64,000 nt of DNA, taken from positions 1 through 64,000 of the forward strand of contig JBFHQE010000012.1 in the NCBI GenBank assembly GCA_041592335.1, in the 5' to 3' direction. Positions 24,252 through 33,046 of the stretch are shown piece after piece. Source of the DNA: JBFHQE01 sp041592335. GTDB lineage: Bacteria > Pseudomonadota > Gammaproteobacteria > Thiohalobacterales > Thiohalobacteraceae. Each line of letters begins with the position of its first letter. The first letter of the stretch is position 1. A program made the position numbers and the translations under genes. The notes under the pieces are model-generated. The model saw nothing but the letters and a program-made list of their open reading frames with translations. It made no database searches and was not told the DNA's origin.

Positions 24252-25117
24252 ATCGACGTTTGCAGCGCCTCAATGAGTTGATTGGCGGCATTGGAAAGTG
24301 TGCGGTTGTTATGGCGCACGACACCCAGGGTACGGGCAACTTTAAAACCGGGAACGCGAAGTGCGTGCAACTGCTCATCGACCATGCTGAGCGGTAATAT
24401 GCTCCAGCCCAGACCCACCGACACCATCATCTTGATGGTCTCAAGGTAGTTTGTCGATAAACCGGTAAGCAGGCTGAGGCCATAAGGCGCCAGCGCCTGC
24501 TCGGCGAGTTGCCGCGTGTAGGTGCCGGTTGAAGGCAGTATTGCGGGAAAGTCGGCCAGTTGCTCCAGTCGCACCTGTTTCCTGTTGGCCAGTGGATGAT
24601 CGACGCCGATGACAATCGACAGCGGGTCCGGCCAGATCGGGATTAATTCAAGATGGTCCGATGGCGTCGGTGGCAGGGTAACGATAGCCAGTTCCAGATC
24701 GCCATGTTCCACCGCGGCGCAGGCTGCTTCCGAATCCATGAACTGCAAGTCCAGTTCGACCTCCGGGTATTGCTGCACGAAGTTGCGCAGCACCGGCGGT
24801 AATCGATGCAGGCCGATGTGATGGCTGGTACCGACACTGAGCTTGCCTTTGACCTGATCGGTCAGGTTATCCAGCAGGCGACGACTATCTTCCAGTTCGT
24901 TCAGGATACGTTGCGCGCGCGGCATCAAAGCCTTGCCGGCTTCGGTGAGATGCGCGTGTCGTCCAATCCGGTCGAAGAGTTTTGCCTTGAGATTGGCTTC
25001 CAGTGCGGCAATGCGCTTACTGACGGCGGGCTGGGTCAGATGCAGTTGTTCGGCGGCCAGTGAGAAAGAATCGTATTCGGCGACCGCGATGAAGGTTCTC
25101 AGGTTTTCAGTGTCCAT
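24248..25117 (-). CDS. LysR-family transcriptional regulator
   Basis: A 289-residue LysR protein: winged helix-turn-helix at about residues 3-62 (FIAVAEYDSFSLAAEQLHLTQPAVSKRIAALE) and a periplasmic-binding-like effector domain. It is divergent from leuC across 111 bases that contain a symmetric T-N11-A box, the standard position for a LysR protein controlling its neighbour. It may therefore regulate leuCDB, itself, or both; the effector is unknown. Confidence 0.93.
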   Translation of the reverse strand: MDTENLRTFIAVAEYDSFSLAAEQLHLTQPAVSKRIAALEANLKAKLFDRIGRHAHLTEAGKALMPRAQRILNELEDSRRLLDNLTDQVKGKLSVGTSHHIGLHRLPPVLRNFVQQYPEVELDLQFMDSEAACAAVEHGDLELAIVTLPPTPSDHLELIPIWPDPLSIVIGVDHPLANRKQVRLEQLADFPAILPSTGTYTRQLAEQALAPYGLSLLTGLSTNYLETIKMMVSVGLGWSILPLSMVDEQLHALRVPGFKVARTLGVVRHNNRTLSNAANQLIEALQTSI

Positions 25118-25132
25118 AGCGCCGATTAAAAC

Positions 25133-25147
25133 ATTCCTCTATGGAAT
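25133..25147. promoter_or_regulatory. LysR-type operator (T-N11-A) between lysR gene and leuC
   Basis: ATTCC, five bases, GGAAT is a perfect inverted repeat with the T-N11-A spacing bound by LysR-type regulators. It lies 16 bases before the LysR gene start and about 22 bases before the leuC -35. Confidence 0.65.
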
Positions 25148-25169
25148 AGTAAATATGAAAATATTGAAT

Positions 25170-25198
25170 TTGAGTTATTAATAGGGCGGACTTAGAAT
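25170..25198 (+). promoter_or_regulatory. Putative sigma-70 promoter of leuC
   Basis: TTGAGT (25170-25175), a 17-base spacer and TAGAAT (25193-25198) match both hexamers in four to five of six positions. The leuC ATG follows 30 bases later with GAGGTG as ribosome binding site. Confidence 0.7.
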
Positions 25199-25228
25199 CG
25201 CCTGCAATATGCAAAATTGAGGTGATTC

Positions 25229-26626
25229 ATGGCGGGAAAAACGCTTTACGACAAGGTCTGGGACACGCACGTAGTGCGTACCGATGAGGATGGCACCAGC
25301 CTGCTGTATATCGATCGGCACCTGGTCCACGAAGTGACCTCGCCGCAGGCGTTTGAAGGGCTGCGGATGGCCGGGCGCAAGCCTTGGCGTACCAGTTCCG
25401 TGTTGGCGGTGCCGGATCACAACGTACCGACCACGGATCGTTCGGTGGGTATCGAGGATCCTATCTCGCGCACCCAGGTCGAGACGCTGGACAACAACTG
25501 CGCGGAATTCGGCATTACCGAATTTCCCATGAACGATATCCGCCAGGGCATCGTGCATGTTATCGGGCCGGAGCAGGGCGCGACCCTGCCGGGTATGACC
25601 GTGGTGTGTGGCGATTCGCATACCTCGACGCATGGCGCTTTCGGCGCGCTGGCATTCGGTATCGGTACGTCTGAAGTCGAGCATGTGCTGGCGACACAAA
25701 CCCTTATTCAAAAGAAAGCCAAAAACATGCTGGTGCGCGTCGATGGTCAGTTGAAGCCGGGCGTAACGGCAAAAGATGTCGTGCTGGCCATTATCGGCAA
25801 GATCGGCACGGCGGGCGGAACCGGTTATACCATTGAGTTCGGGGGCGAAGTGATGCGTTCCCTGAGCATGGAAGGCCGCATGACGGTCTGCAACATGGCG
25901 ATCGAGGCCGGTGCGCGCGCGGGCATGGTTGCCGTCGACGATACAACGATTGAATACGTGAAGAACCGACCATTCGGTCCATCCGGCGATGTTCTGGAAA
26001 AAGCCATTGCGGCATGGCGAGATCTGAAATCCGATGATGATGCTGTGTTCGATACCACGGTGGTGATCGATGGCAGCGCGCTGGTGCCCAATGTGACCTG
26101 GGGAACTTCGCCGGAAATGGTGGTCGGTATCGATGCCAGGGTACCGAATCCCGCTGACGAACAAGATGCGGTCAAGCGCAACGGTATGGAAAAGGCGCTG
26201 AAGTACATGGGGCTGGAACCCGGTACTCCGATCAGCGATATCGCGGTGGACAAGGTGTTTATCGGCTCCTGCACCAATTCACGAATTGAAGATTTGCGTG
26301 CGGCGGCAGCGGTGATCAAGGGCGGCAAGGTGGCTGGCAATGTGAAACAGGCATTGGTGGTGCCGGGTTCTGGCCTGGTAAAGCAACAGGCTGAACGGGA
26401 AGGGCTGGATAAGCTCTTTATCGAAGCCGGGTTTGAATGGCGCGAACCGGGATGCTCCATGTGTCTGGCCATGAATGCGGATCGGCTGGAGCCGGGTGAA
26501 CGTTGTGCGTCGACGTCCAATCGTAATTTCGAAGGACGCCAGGGGCAGGGCGGACGTACTCACCTGGTGAGTCCTGCGATGGCGGCTGCGGCTGCGATTG
26601 CGGGGCATTTTGTAGATGTAAGTTAA
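25229..26626 (+). CDS. leuC: 3-isopropylmalate dehydratase large subunit
   Basis: LeuC with LeuD isomerises 2-isopropylmalate to 3-isopropylmalate in leucine synthesis. The 465-residue aconitase-like protein starts MAGKTLYDKVWD, contains VVCGDSHTSTHGAFGALAFG and the 4Fe-4S ligands Cys348 (GSCTNSR), Cys409 and Cys412 (CSMC). The full length is normal. A palindromic repeat element separates it from leuD. Confidence 0.98.
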   Translation: MAGKTLYDKVWDTHVVRTDEDGTSLLYIDRHLVHEVTSPQAFEGLRMAGRKPWRTSSVLAVPDHNVPTTDRSVGIEDPISRTQVETLDNNCAEFGITEFPMNDIRQGIVHVIGPEQGATLPGMTVVCGDSHTSTHGAFGALAFGIGTSEVEHVLATQTLIQKKAKNMLVRVDGQLKPGVTAKDVVLAIIGKIGTAGGTGYTIEFGGEVMRSLSMEGRMTVCNMAIEAGARAGMVAVDDTTIEYVKNRPFGPSGDVLEKAIAAWRDLKSDDDAVFDTTVVIDGSALVPNVTWGTSPEMVVGIDARVPNPADEQDAVKRNGMEKALKYMGLEPGTPISDIAVDKVFIGSCTNSRIEDLRAAAAVIKGGKVAGNVKQALVVPGSGLVKQQAEREGLDKLFIEAGFEWREPGCSMCLAMNADRLEPGERCASTSNRNFEGRQGQGGRTHLVSPAMAAAAAIAGHFVDVS

Positions 26627-26632
26627 TACACT

Positions 26633-26721
26633 GTCTTTGCGAGGAGCGTTAGCGACGTGGCAATCTCCCAACGTGTCCTGCATCTTTCGGAGATTGCCAC
26701 GCTTCGCTCGCAATGACGAGA
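26633..26721. repeat. Large palindromic intergenic repeat between leuC and leuD, family C
   Basis: GTGGCAATCTCC (26657-26668) is the exact complement of GGAGATTGCCAC (26689-26700), and the flanks (TTTGCGAGGAGCG and CGCTTCGCTCGCAATGAC) extend the pairing imperfectly. The type TTGCGAGGAGCG...GCAATCTC...GCAATGAC is a widely distributed kind of proteobacterial palindrome. A transcript through it would form a long hairpin. Confidence 0.8.
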
Positions 26722-26734
26722 CGTAGGAAGAGAT

Positions 26735-27373
26735 ATGGAAAAATTCACAACATTAACCGCCATCGTGGCCCCGCTGGATCGTCCCAACGTGGATACGGAT
26801 GCGATTATCCCTAAGCAGTTTCTGAAGTCGATCAAGCGCAGCGGCTTTGGTCCCAACTTATTCGATGAATGGCGTTATCTCGATCATGGCGAGCCGGACG
26901 CGGATAACAGCGGCCGCCCGCTTAACCCGGATTTTGTGTTGAACCAGGAGCGTTATAAAGGTGCGCGTATTTTGCTGGGGCGGGAGAACTTCGGTTGTGG
27001 TTCATCGCGCGAACATGCGGTATGGGCGCTGGAGGATTTCGGTTTCCGGGTCGTGATCGCACCAAGCTTTGCGGATATCTTTTTTAATAACTGTTTCAAG
27101 AATGGTGTGTTGCCGATTCCCTTGACGGCCAGCCAGGTGGACAAATTATTTAAAGAGGTTGAAGCGAGTGAAGGCTATCAACTGACGGTCGATCTCGCTG
27201 CGCAGACCATTGCAACACCGGGCGGTGAATCGATTTCCTTTGAAGTGGATGCGTTCCGCAAGCATTGTTTGCTGGAAGGGCTGGATGATATCGGGCTGAC
27301 CTTGCAGCATGCGGATGATATTCGCGCGTATGAAGAACGCCGTCGTAACGAGGCGCCCTGGTTGTTCAGTTAA
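26735..27373 (+). CDS. leuD: 3-isopropylmalate dehydratase small subunit
   Basis: The 212-residue partner of LeuC. MEKFTTLTAIVAPLDRPNVDTDAIIPKQFLKSI is the typical N terminus, and the swivel domain contains ILLGRENFGCGSSREHAVWAL, the substrate-specificity loop region of the family. Length is normal. It lies 108 bases after leuC and 87 bases before leuB, each gap filled with a palindromic repeat. Confidence 0.98.
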   Translation: MEKFTTLTAIVAPLDRPNVDTDAIIPKQFLKSIKRSGFGPNLFDEWRYLDHGEPDADNSGRPLNPDFVLNQERYKGARILLGRENFGCGSSREHAVWALEDFGFRVVIAPSFADIFFNNCFKNGVLPIPLTASQVDKLFKEVEASEGYQLTVDLAAQTIATPGGESISFEVDAFRKHCLLEGLDDIGLTLQHADDIRAYEERRRNEAPWLFS

Positions 27374-27383
27374 ATGATTCATC

Positions 27384-27434
27384 TGTAGGAGCGAGCTTGC
27401 TCGCGAACTGTTCGCGGCCAAGGCCGCTCCTACA
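27384..27434. repeat. Palindromic repeat between leuD and leuB, family B, two arms
   Basis: TGTAGGAGCG at 27384 and CGCTCCTACA at the right end are inverted copies, with GCTTGCTCGCGAAC and GTTCGCGGCCAAGG between them. The unit TGTAGGAGCG...GCGAA is the well-known REP type of Pseudomonas-like genomes, here as an inverted pair. Confidence 0.85.
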
Positions 27435-27460
27435 AAAAAACAGGAATTAAAGGAAGTAGC

Positions 27461-28540
27461 ATGACAAAGAAAATTCTGGTTCTCCCCGGCGACGGTATCG
27501 GCCCCGAGATTGTTGAAGAAGCCGTCAAGGTGCTGGATTACCTTAAAGCGGAATGTGGCCTCGACATTGAAACCGAAAACGGTCTGGTCGGGGGTGCTGC
27601 CTACGATGAAACCGGTTCGCCGTTACCGGAAGAAACGCTGTCCAAAGCCAAAGCGGCAGATGCCATTTTGTTGGGCGCGGTCGGTGGACCCAAATGGGAA
27701 CCACTGGAAATTGCGGTGCGTCCCGAGAAGGGTTTGCTGGGGCTGCGCGCCGGCCTGAACCTGTTTGCCAATCTGCGTCCGGCGATTCTCTATCCGCAAC
27801 TGGCGGATGCCTCATCGTTGAAGCCGGATGTGGTGGCCGGGCTGGATATCATGATTGTGCGCGAACTGACCGGCGGGATTTATTTCGGCCAGCCGCGCGG
27901 TGTGCGTGAGCTGGATAATGGCGAGAAGCAGGGTTTTAATACGCTGGTTTACAGCGAGTCCGAGATTCGCCGTATCGGCAAGGTCGCGTTTGAGATTGCC
28001 GGCAAGCGTGGCAAGAAGGTGTGCTCGATCGACAAGGCGAATGTGCTGGAGTGCACCGAGCTGTGGCGCCAGGTGATGATCGAGGTGGCGAAAGATTATC
28101 CGGATATCGAGCTAAGCCATATGTATGTTGATAATGCATCCATGCAGCTGGTGCGCTGGCCGAAGCAGTTCGATGTAATGGTAACCACCAACATGTTCGG
28201 CGACATTCTGTCGGATGAAGCGGCGATGCTGACTGGTTCGATTGGCATGCTGCCCTCGGCTTCTTTGAATGAATCCGGTCAGGGAATGTACGAGCCTATC
28301 CACGGTTCCGCGCCGGATATCGCCGGCAAGGGCGTGGCCAATCCGCTGGCAACCATCCTGTCAGTGTCCATGATGCTGCGTTACAGCCTGGATCAGGGCG
28401 ATCTCGCGGACCGTATTGAAAAGGCGGTGGGCGAAGTGCTGGATCAGGGGCTGCGCACTCCGGACATCATGCAGGACGGCATGCGCGAAGTCGGCACCGC
28501 CGAGATGGGCGATGCGGTGGTTGCCGCGCTCAAGGCTTAA
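27461..28540 (+). CDS. leuB: 3-isopropylmalate dehydrogenase
   Basis: LeuB oxidises and decarboxylates 3-isopropylmalate to 2-oxoisocaproate with NAD. The 359 residues contain LPGDGIGPEIV at the start, the substrate-binding arginines in LRAGLNLFANLRPA and the conserved VTTNMFGDILSDEAAMLTGSIGMLPSA. Length and motifs are typical. It is the third gene of the leuCDB series, followed after 25 bases by asd. Confidence 0.98.
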   Translation: MTKKILVLPGDGIGPEIVEEAVKVLDYLKAECGLDIETENGLVGGAAYDETGSPLPEETLSKAKAADAILLGAVGGPKWEPLEIAVRPEKGLLGLRAGLNLFANLRPAILYPQLADASSLKPDVVAGLDIMIVRELTGGIYFGQPRGVRELDNGEKQGFNTLVYSESEIRRIGKVAFEIAGKRGKKVCSIDKANVLECTELWRQVMIEVAKDYPDIELSHMYVDNASMQLVRWPKQFDVMVTTNMFGDILSDEAAMLTGSIGMLPSASLNESGQGMYEPIHGSAPDIAGKGVANPLATILSVSMMLRYSLDQGDLADRIEKAVGEVLDQGLRTPDIMQDGMREVGTAEMGDAVVAALKA

Positions 28541-28565
28541 CAGAATTCATATCGAGGTAAGAACA

Positions 28566-29588
28566 ATGAGCAAGAAATTTGATGTAGCAGTCGTGGGTGC
28601 AACCGGTGCGGTCGGCGAGACCATGCTGGAGATTCTGGCGCAGCGTAATTTCCCGGTCGGCGAAGTTTATGCCCTGGCCAGCAGTCGTTCCGCAGGCAAG
28701 AAGGTCGCCTTCGGCAACAAGCAGCTGACGGTTCAGGACCTGGCCGAGTTCGATTTTTCCAAGGTGCAGATTGGCCTGTTTTCACCGGGTGCCTCGGTGT
28801 CCGCGGTTTATGCCCCCAAGGCGGCCGAGGCTGGCTGTGTGGTGGTGGATAACACCTCCCAGTTCCGCTACGACGACGACATCCCGCTGGTGGTGCCGGA
28901 AGTGAACCCGCAGGCCATCGCGGATTACAAGAACCGGGGCATTATCGCCAATCCGAACTGTTCCACCATCCAGATGCTGGTGGCGCTGAAACCGATCCAT
29001 GATGCCGTCGGCATCGAGCGCATCAATGTCTGCACTTACCAGGCGGTGTCCGGTACTGGCAAGGAAGCGATTGAAGAGCTGGCCAACCAGACTGCCAAGC
29101 TATTGAATGGAAAGGATATTGAGTGTGAAGTCTACCCCAAGCAGATTGCATTCAACTGTCTGCCGCAGATCGACGTGTTCCAGGACAACGGCTACACCAA
29201 GGAAGAAATGAAAATGGTCTGGGAAACGCGCAAGATCATGGGCGATGAGAGTATCCAGGTGAATCCGACCGCGGTGCGCGTGCCGGTGTTCTATGGTCAT
29301 TCCGAGGCCGTGCATATTGAAACCCGCGACAAAATTACGGCGGATCAGGCTCGCGACCTTCTGAGCAGGGCCGAAGGCGTGGTGGTGCTGGACGAGCGTA
29401 AGGATGGCGGCTATCCGACCGCTGTCACCGAAGGTGCGAATAACGACCCGGTTTACGTGGGCCGCATCCGCGAGGATATCTCTCACCCGCGCGGTTTAGA
29501 TCTGTGGGTGGTAGCCGACAATGTGCGCAAGGGAGCGGCTCTGAACAGTATTCAGATCGCGGAACTATTGGTTCGCGATTATTTGTGA
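28566..29588 (+). CDS. asd: Aspartate-semialdehyde dehydrogenase
   Basis: Asd reduces aspartyl phosphate to aspartate semialdehyde, precursor of lysine, diaminopimelate, threonine and methionine. The 340-residue protein has the NADP-binding VVGATGAVGETMLEIL, the nucleophile Cys132 in NPNCSTIQM and a histidine region HSEAVHIET. It belongs to the shorter class of bacterial Asd. The start at 28566 is preceded by GAGGTAAGAACA. It is placed before fimV as in Pseudomonas. Confidence 0.97.
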   Translation: MSKKFDVAVVGATGAVGETMLEILAQRNFPVGEVYALASSRSAGKKVAFGNKQLTVQDLAEFDFSKVQIGLFSPGASVSAVYAPKAAEAGCVVVDNTSQFRYDDDIPLVVPEVNPQAIADYKNRGIIANPNCSTIQMLVALKPIHDAVGIERINVCTYQAVSGTGKEAIEELANQTAKLLNGKDIECEVYPKQIAFNCLPQIDVFQDNGYTKEEMKMVWETRKIMGDESIQVNPTAVRVPVFYGHSEAVHIETRDKITADQARDLLSRAEGVVVLDERKDGGYPTAVTEGANNDPVYVGRIREDISHPRGLDLWVVADNVRKGAALNSIQIAELLVRDYL

Positions 29589-29667
29589 GCTATAGTTCAA
29601 AAAATTAAAGTTTTTCTTAGAAAGAACGCTTACTTGCGTGATATCGTTCAGTTTCACCGACAAGTAG

Positions 29668-29687
29668 GGGCGGCATGGTAGCCGCCC
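29668..29687 (+). other. Strong GC hairpin in the fimV leader
   Basis: GGGCGGC (29668-29674) pairs with GCCGCCC (29681-29687) around a six-base loop, 22 bases before the fimV ATG. It lacks a T-run. It could be the end structure of the asd transcript or a fold in the fimV 5' leader. Confidence 0.4.
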
Positions 29688-29709
29688 TCACTATAAAAGA
29701 GGACACACT

Positions 29710-32031
29710 ATGTTGAGGAAGACGGCCCTCGTCACGGCCATGCTAGGAGCATTTGCCAGCCAGGCCTATGCGCTTGGTCTTGGAAACATAGATCTAAAAT
29801 CGGCATTAAATCAGCCACTCAACGCCCATATCGAAGTAGTCGGTGCCACGCCCCGCGAGCTGAGCGAACTCAATGTGGTGCTGGCCCCCGTCGAGGCCTA
29901 CAACCGCGTCGGCCTGGAAAGGGTGCATTTCCACACCAAGCTTAAATTTGAAATTGTCAGTGGCAAGGATGGCAAGGGGTATATCAAGGTCAGCAGCCGC
30001 GAACCGGTGCGCGAGCCCTTCCTGGACTTTTTAATTCAGGCGAACTGGAGCAACGGCCAGGTCGTCAGGGAATATACGGTACTCGTCGACCCCCCGGTCC
30101 TAATGCCTGCGCCGAAGCCGGCAGCGCAGGCACCGATTGCACAACCGGCAGCCTCAACATCCAGCGCTAAGCCAGCGCGTACGCCTGTTGCCGCACCCGC
30201 TCCAACCCGCAGTTACAGCGCGGGTGTCGGCGAATACACTTCGCAGCGTGGCGACTCTTTGTGGAAAGTGGCCGAGAAGGTGCGTCCTGATCAGGACGTG
30301 ACCATGGAACAGACCATGCTGGGTTTGCTGGAAGCGAATCCGGAAGCCTTTATCGCGAACAACATCAACAACCTCAAGGCCGGTTACGTGATGCGCGTGC
30401 CGTCACGCGATGAAATGACCACAATTTCGGCCGACGAAGCCCGGGCGGAAGTGAATCGCCAGCATCGCGCATGGCGCGAGGGCCGTGCCACGGCAACCAG
30501 TGCTGCTCCACAGCCTGTAACCACGGCTCCCAAGACGACTACCGCTACCGCGACAACCGCCGCAGGTAAGGCCGCGTCAACCGCACAGCCAAAATTACAG
30601 CTGGTGGCGCCAGAAGAAGATCCTGGCGTACTGGCATCGCAACCCGGTGGCAGCGAAACCGGCCTGGCGGGCGTCCGCAAGGATCTGAATATTGCTGTTG
30701 AAGCGGTGGAAGCACAGCGTCAGCAGAACCAGGAACTGACCGAGCGTCTTTCCCTGCTGGAAGAACAGATTCAGAAACTGCATCGCCTGATTGAATTGAA
30801 AGATCAGGAGCTGGCCTCACTTCAGGGGCAGCAGATCGAAACTGATGAATCAGTATTGCCGCAAGCTGAATCCACCGAAGACGCGGCCGCAATGACGGAT
30901 GAGGTGGCGCAGGTTGAAGCTGAAGCCCCTGCGGCCATGGAAGAAGAAATCATCCTCGATGAAGAAGTCATCATGGATGAAGAGGTGGTAATGGATGAAA
31001 CCGTTACGCCTGACAAGAAGGAAAGCGATTTCCTGACAAACCTGCTGAATAATCCCATTGTGCTGGGTGGTGCGGCCGGTGTTGCCTTGTTGGTTGCCGT
31101 ACTCTTGTGGCTGTTCGGCCGCAAGCGTCGCATGGCCAGCTCAGAGTTTCAGGAAAGCATTCTTGCTGAACGAACAACTTCGGCACCAGTGGCGCCGGAG
31201 CCGGACGCGGCGGCCATTGCCGAGGCATCCGAGGCAGCGGTACAGGCAGAGCCTGAATCTGCGCCGACCGATAAGGCGAGTTCGGGCCCTGAATCCGATT
31301 CCTCGCTGTTTACGGATTTTGCCGTTAGCGACATGGGTGCCATGCAGGATGACTCCGAGGCCGACCCGGTCGCGGAAGCCGATGTCTATCTGGCCTACGG
31401 CCGTTTCCAGCAGGCCGAGGAACTGGTCAAGGCCGCGATTGATAAGTCCCCGGATCGGCCTGACTTGAAGGTCAAGTTGCTTGAGATCTATCACGCGGCA
31501 CGCAACCTGGCTTCGTTTGAAGATACTGCCCAGACGTTCGCGGCGGAAGGCGGCACCGAAGATGAAAGCTGGTCGCGCATCGAACAGATGGCGGGCGAAC
31601 TGAATTCGACGCTCCCGCTGTTTGGTGGCGCTGGCGCTACTTTGGCGGATACTTCTCCGGCTGAGCCTGAGACAGTAGATGATTCTCCCAACCTGGGTGA
31701 TATGGGTGAAGCCGCACCGGATGAAGACAACAGCCTGGACTTCGATCTGGCCGGATTCGACGAAGAGTCCAAACCTGAAGATACGCTGGACTCCGATCTC
31801 ACCGAACCTAAAATGGAAACCATCGTGGAGGAACCCAGTCTCGGTGACGACCTCGACGATGGCGAAGGCGTCCTGACACCGTTGGACGAGGTGGCGACCA
31901 AGCTGGATCTGGCGCGTGCCTACATGGAAATGGGCGATCCTGACGGTGCTCGCAGTATTCTCAACGAAGTGATGGAAGAAGGTAGCGAGGGCCAGAAGAA
32001 GGAAGCCGAGGAACTCATCAGCCAGTTGTAA
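29710..32031 (+). CDS. fimV: FimV-family pilus/polar assembly protein
   Basis: A 773-residue inner membrane protein. It starts with a signal sequence (to about residue 21) and the FimV N-terminal domain (LGNIDLKSALNQPLNAHIEVVGA), has a LysM peptidoglycan-binding domain at about 176-234, an alanine/threonine-rich linker, a coiled coil (about 335-375), an acidic stretch, one transmembrane helix at about 447-470, then a very acidic cytoplasmic part ending in the conserved FimV C-terminal motif with TPR character (LDLARAYMEMGDPDGARSIL). In Pseudomonas FimV organises polar type IV pili, secretion and cAMP signalling. It links functionally to the minor pilin operon in this window. Confidence 0.93.
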   Translation: MLRKTALVTAMLGAFASQAYALGLGNIDLKSALNQPLNAHIEVVGATPRELSELNVVLAPVEAYNRVGLERVHFHTKLKFEIVSGKDGKGYIKVSSREPVREPFLDFLIQANWSNGQVVREYTVLVDPPVLMPAPKPAAQAPIAQPAASTSSAKPARTPVAAPAPTRSYSAGVGEYTSQRGDSLWKVAEKVRPDQDVTMEQTMLGLLEANPEAFIANNINNLKAGYVMRVPSRDEMTTISADEARAEVNRQHRAWREGRATATSAAPQPVTTAPKTTTATATTAAGKAASTAQPKLQLVAPEEDPGVLASQPGGSETGLAGVRKDLNIAVEAVEAQRQQNQELTERLSLLEEQIQKLHRLIELKDQELASLQGQQIETDESVLPQAESTEDAAAMTDEVAQVEAEAPAAMEEEIILDEEVIMDEEVVMDETVTPDKKESDFLTNLLNNPIVLGGAAGVALLVAVLLWLFGRKRRMASSEFQESILAERTTSAPVAPEPDAAAIAEASEAAVQAEPESAPTDKASSGPESDSSLFTDFAVSDMGAMQDDSEADPVAEADVYLAYGRFQQAEELVKAAIDKSPDRPDLKVKLLEIYHAARNLASFEDTAQTFAAEGGTEDESWSRIEQMAGELNSTLPLFGGAGATLADTSPAEPETVDDSPNLGDMGEAAPDEDNSLDFDLAGFDEESKPEDTLDSDLTEPKMETIVEEPSLGDDLDDGEGVLTPLDEVATKLDLARAYMEMGDPDGARSILNEVMEEGSEGQKKEAEELISQL

Positions 32032-32066
32032 ACGGATTCATCTCAGCTGACGCTGGTATGATACAG

Positions 32067-32100
32067 CCCCGAGGTCGATGGCCTCGGGGTTTTTGTTTTT
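32067..32100 (+). terminator. Intrinsic terminator after fimV
   Basis: CCCCGAGG (32067-32074) pairs with CCTCGGGG (32082-32089) around seven bases, followed by TTTTTGTTTTT. Confidence 0.92.
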
Positions 32101-32134
32101 ATCATTGTTACAATTTCAAAATTGTTATTAGTAT

Positions 32135-32164
32135 CGTCATTCCGGCGAAGGCCGGGGTGACGAA
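32135..32164. repeat. Palindromic repeat, family A, copy 2
   Basis: Identical over 30 bases to the copy at 20666-20695. It lies between the fimV terminator and truA. Confidence 0.8.
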
Positions 32165-32191
32165 TTCGTTGATACCTGTTTGGATGTTTAA

Positions 32192-32971
32192 ATGCGTTTC
32201 GCAGCCGGAATCGAATACGACGGAACCGCCTACTGTGGCTGGCAGCGTCAACCGCATGCGCCGAGCGTGCAGGAATGCGTCGAGCAGGCATTCAGTAAAG
32301 TCGCTAATCACCCGGTTGAAGTCGTTTGCGCTGGACGCACCGATACTGGCGTGCATGCAACCGCGCAGGTCATTCACTTCGATACGGACGCGCAACGCGA
32401 CACCCGTAGCTGGACGCTGGGCGCCAATGCGAACCTGCCAAAAGATATAGCTGTTACCTGGGTGCAGCCCGTGGAAGATGATTTTCATGCCCGATTCGGA
32501 GCCACCCAGCGCCAGTATCGGTATGTCATCCTGAACCGGGAGACGCGCCCTGCGCTGTTGCGCGACCGGGTATGCTGGAACCACCGGCCGATCGACCTGG
32601 CGGCCATGCAGCAGGCCGCCGAGCATCTCAAGGGCGAACATGATTTCAGCGCATTCCGGGCGCTGGCATGCCAGGCCAAAAGCCCGGTGCGTACCGTCGG
32701 CAAACTGGATGTGAGTGCCGAGGGCGACTGCATTTATATCGATATCGAGGCCAATGCCTTCCTGCATCACATGGTGCGCAATATCGCGGGCACGCTGATG
32801 AAGGTCGGCAGGGGCGAAGCGTCACCTGATTGGGTGGCCGAGGTACTGGCGGCGCGGGATCGTGCCCTGGCCGGGATAACCGCGCCCGCGGGCGGGCTGT
32901 ATTTTGTCCGGGTGCAATACCCTGTCCAGTACAATCTGCCGGACGTGCCGATTCTGCCTGTTTTCTACTGA
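32192..32971 (+). CDS. truA: tRNA pseudouridine(38-40) synthase TruA
   Basis: TruA forms pseudouridine at positions 38-40 of the anticodon stem. The 259-residue protein has the N-terminal IEYDGTAYCGWQRQP, the catalytic aspartate (Asp51) in GRTDTGVHA, HHMVRNIAGTLMKVGRGE near residue 190 and the usual C-terminal GLYFVRVQYP. It follows fimV and precedes trpF, as in Pseudomonas. Confidence 0.97.
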   Translation: MRFAAGIEYDGTAYCGWQRQPHAPSVQECVEQAFSKVANHPVEVVCAGRTDTGVHATAQVIHFDTDAQRDTRSWTLGANANLPKDIAVTWVQPVEDDFHARFGATQRQYRYVILNRETRPALLRDRVCWNHRPIDLAAMQQAAEHLKGEHDFSAFRALACQAKSPVRTVGKLDVSAEGDCIYIDIEANAFLHHMVRNIAGTLMKVGRGEASPDWVAEVLAARDRALAGITAPAGGLYFVRVQYPVQYNLPDVPILPVFY

Positions 32972-33046
32972 AAATGTCCGGGCTTAGGATCAAATTTCAG
33001 TTCTAGCTCGTGTACAATAGCCCTTTGAATTTCCGGGGCTGTATTT

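Noticed and set aside
25178..26164. 328-codon open frame on the minus strand
   Set aside because: Shadow of leuC, and it would cover the leuC promoter and part of the LysR-leuC control region.
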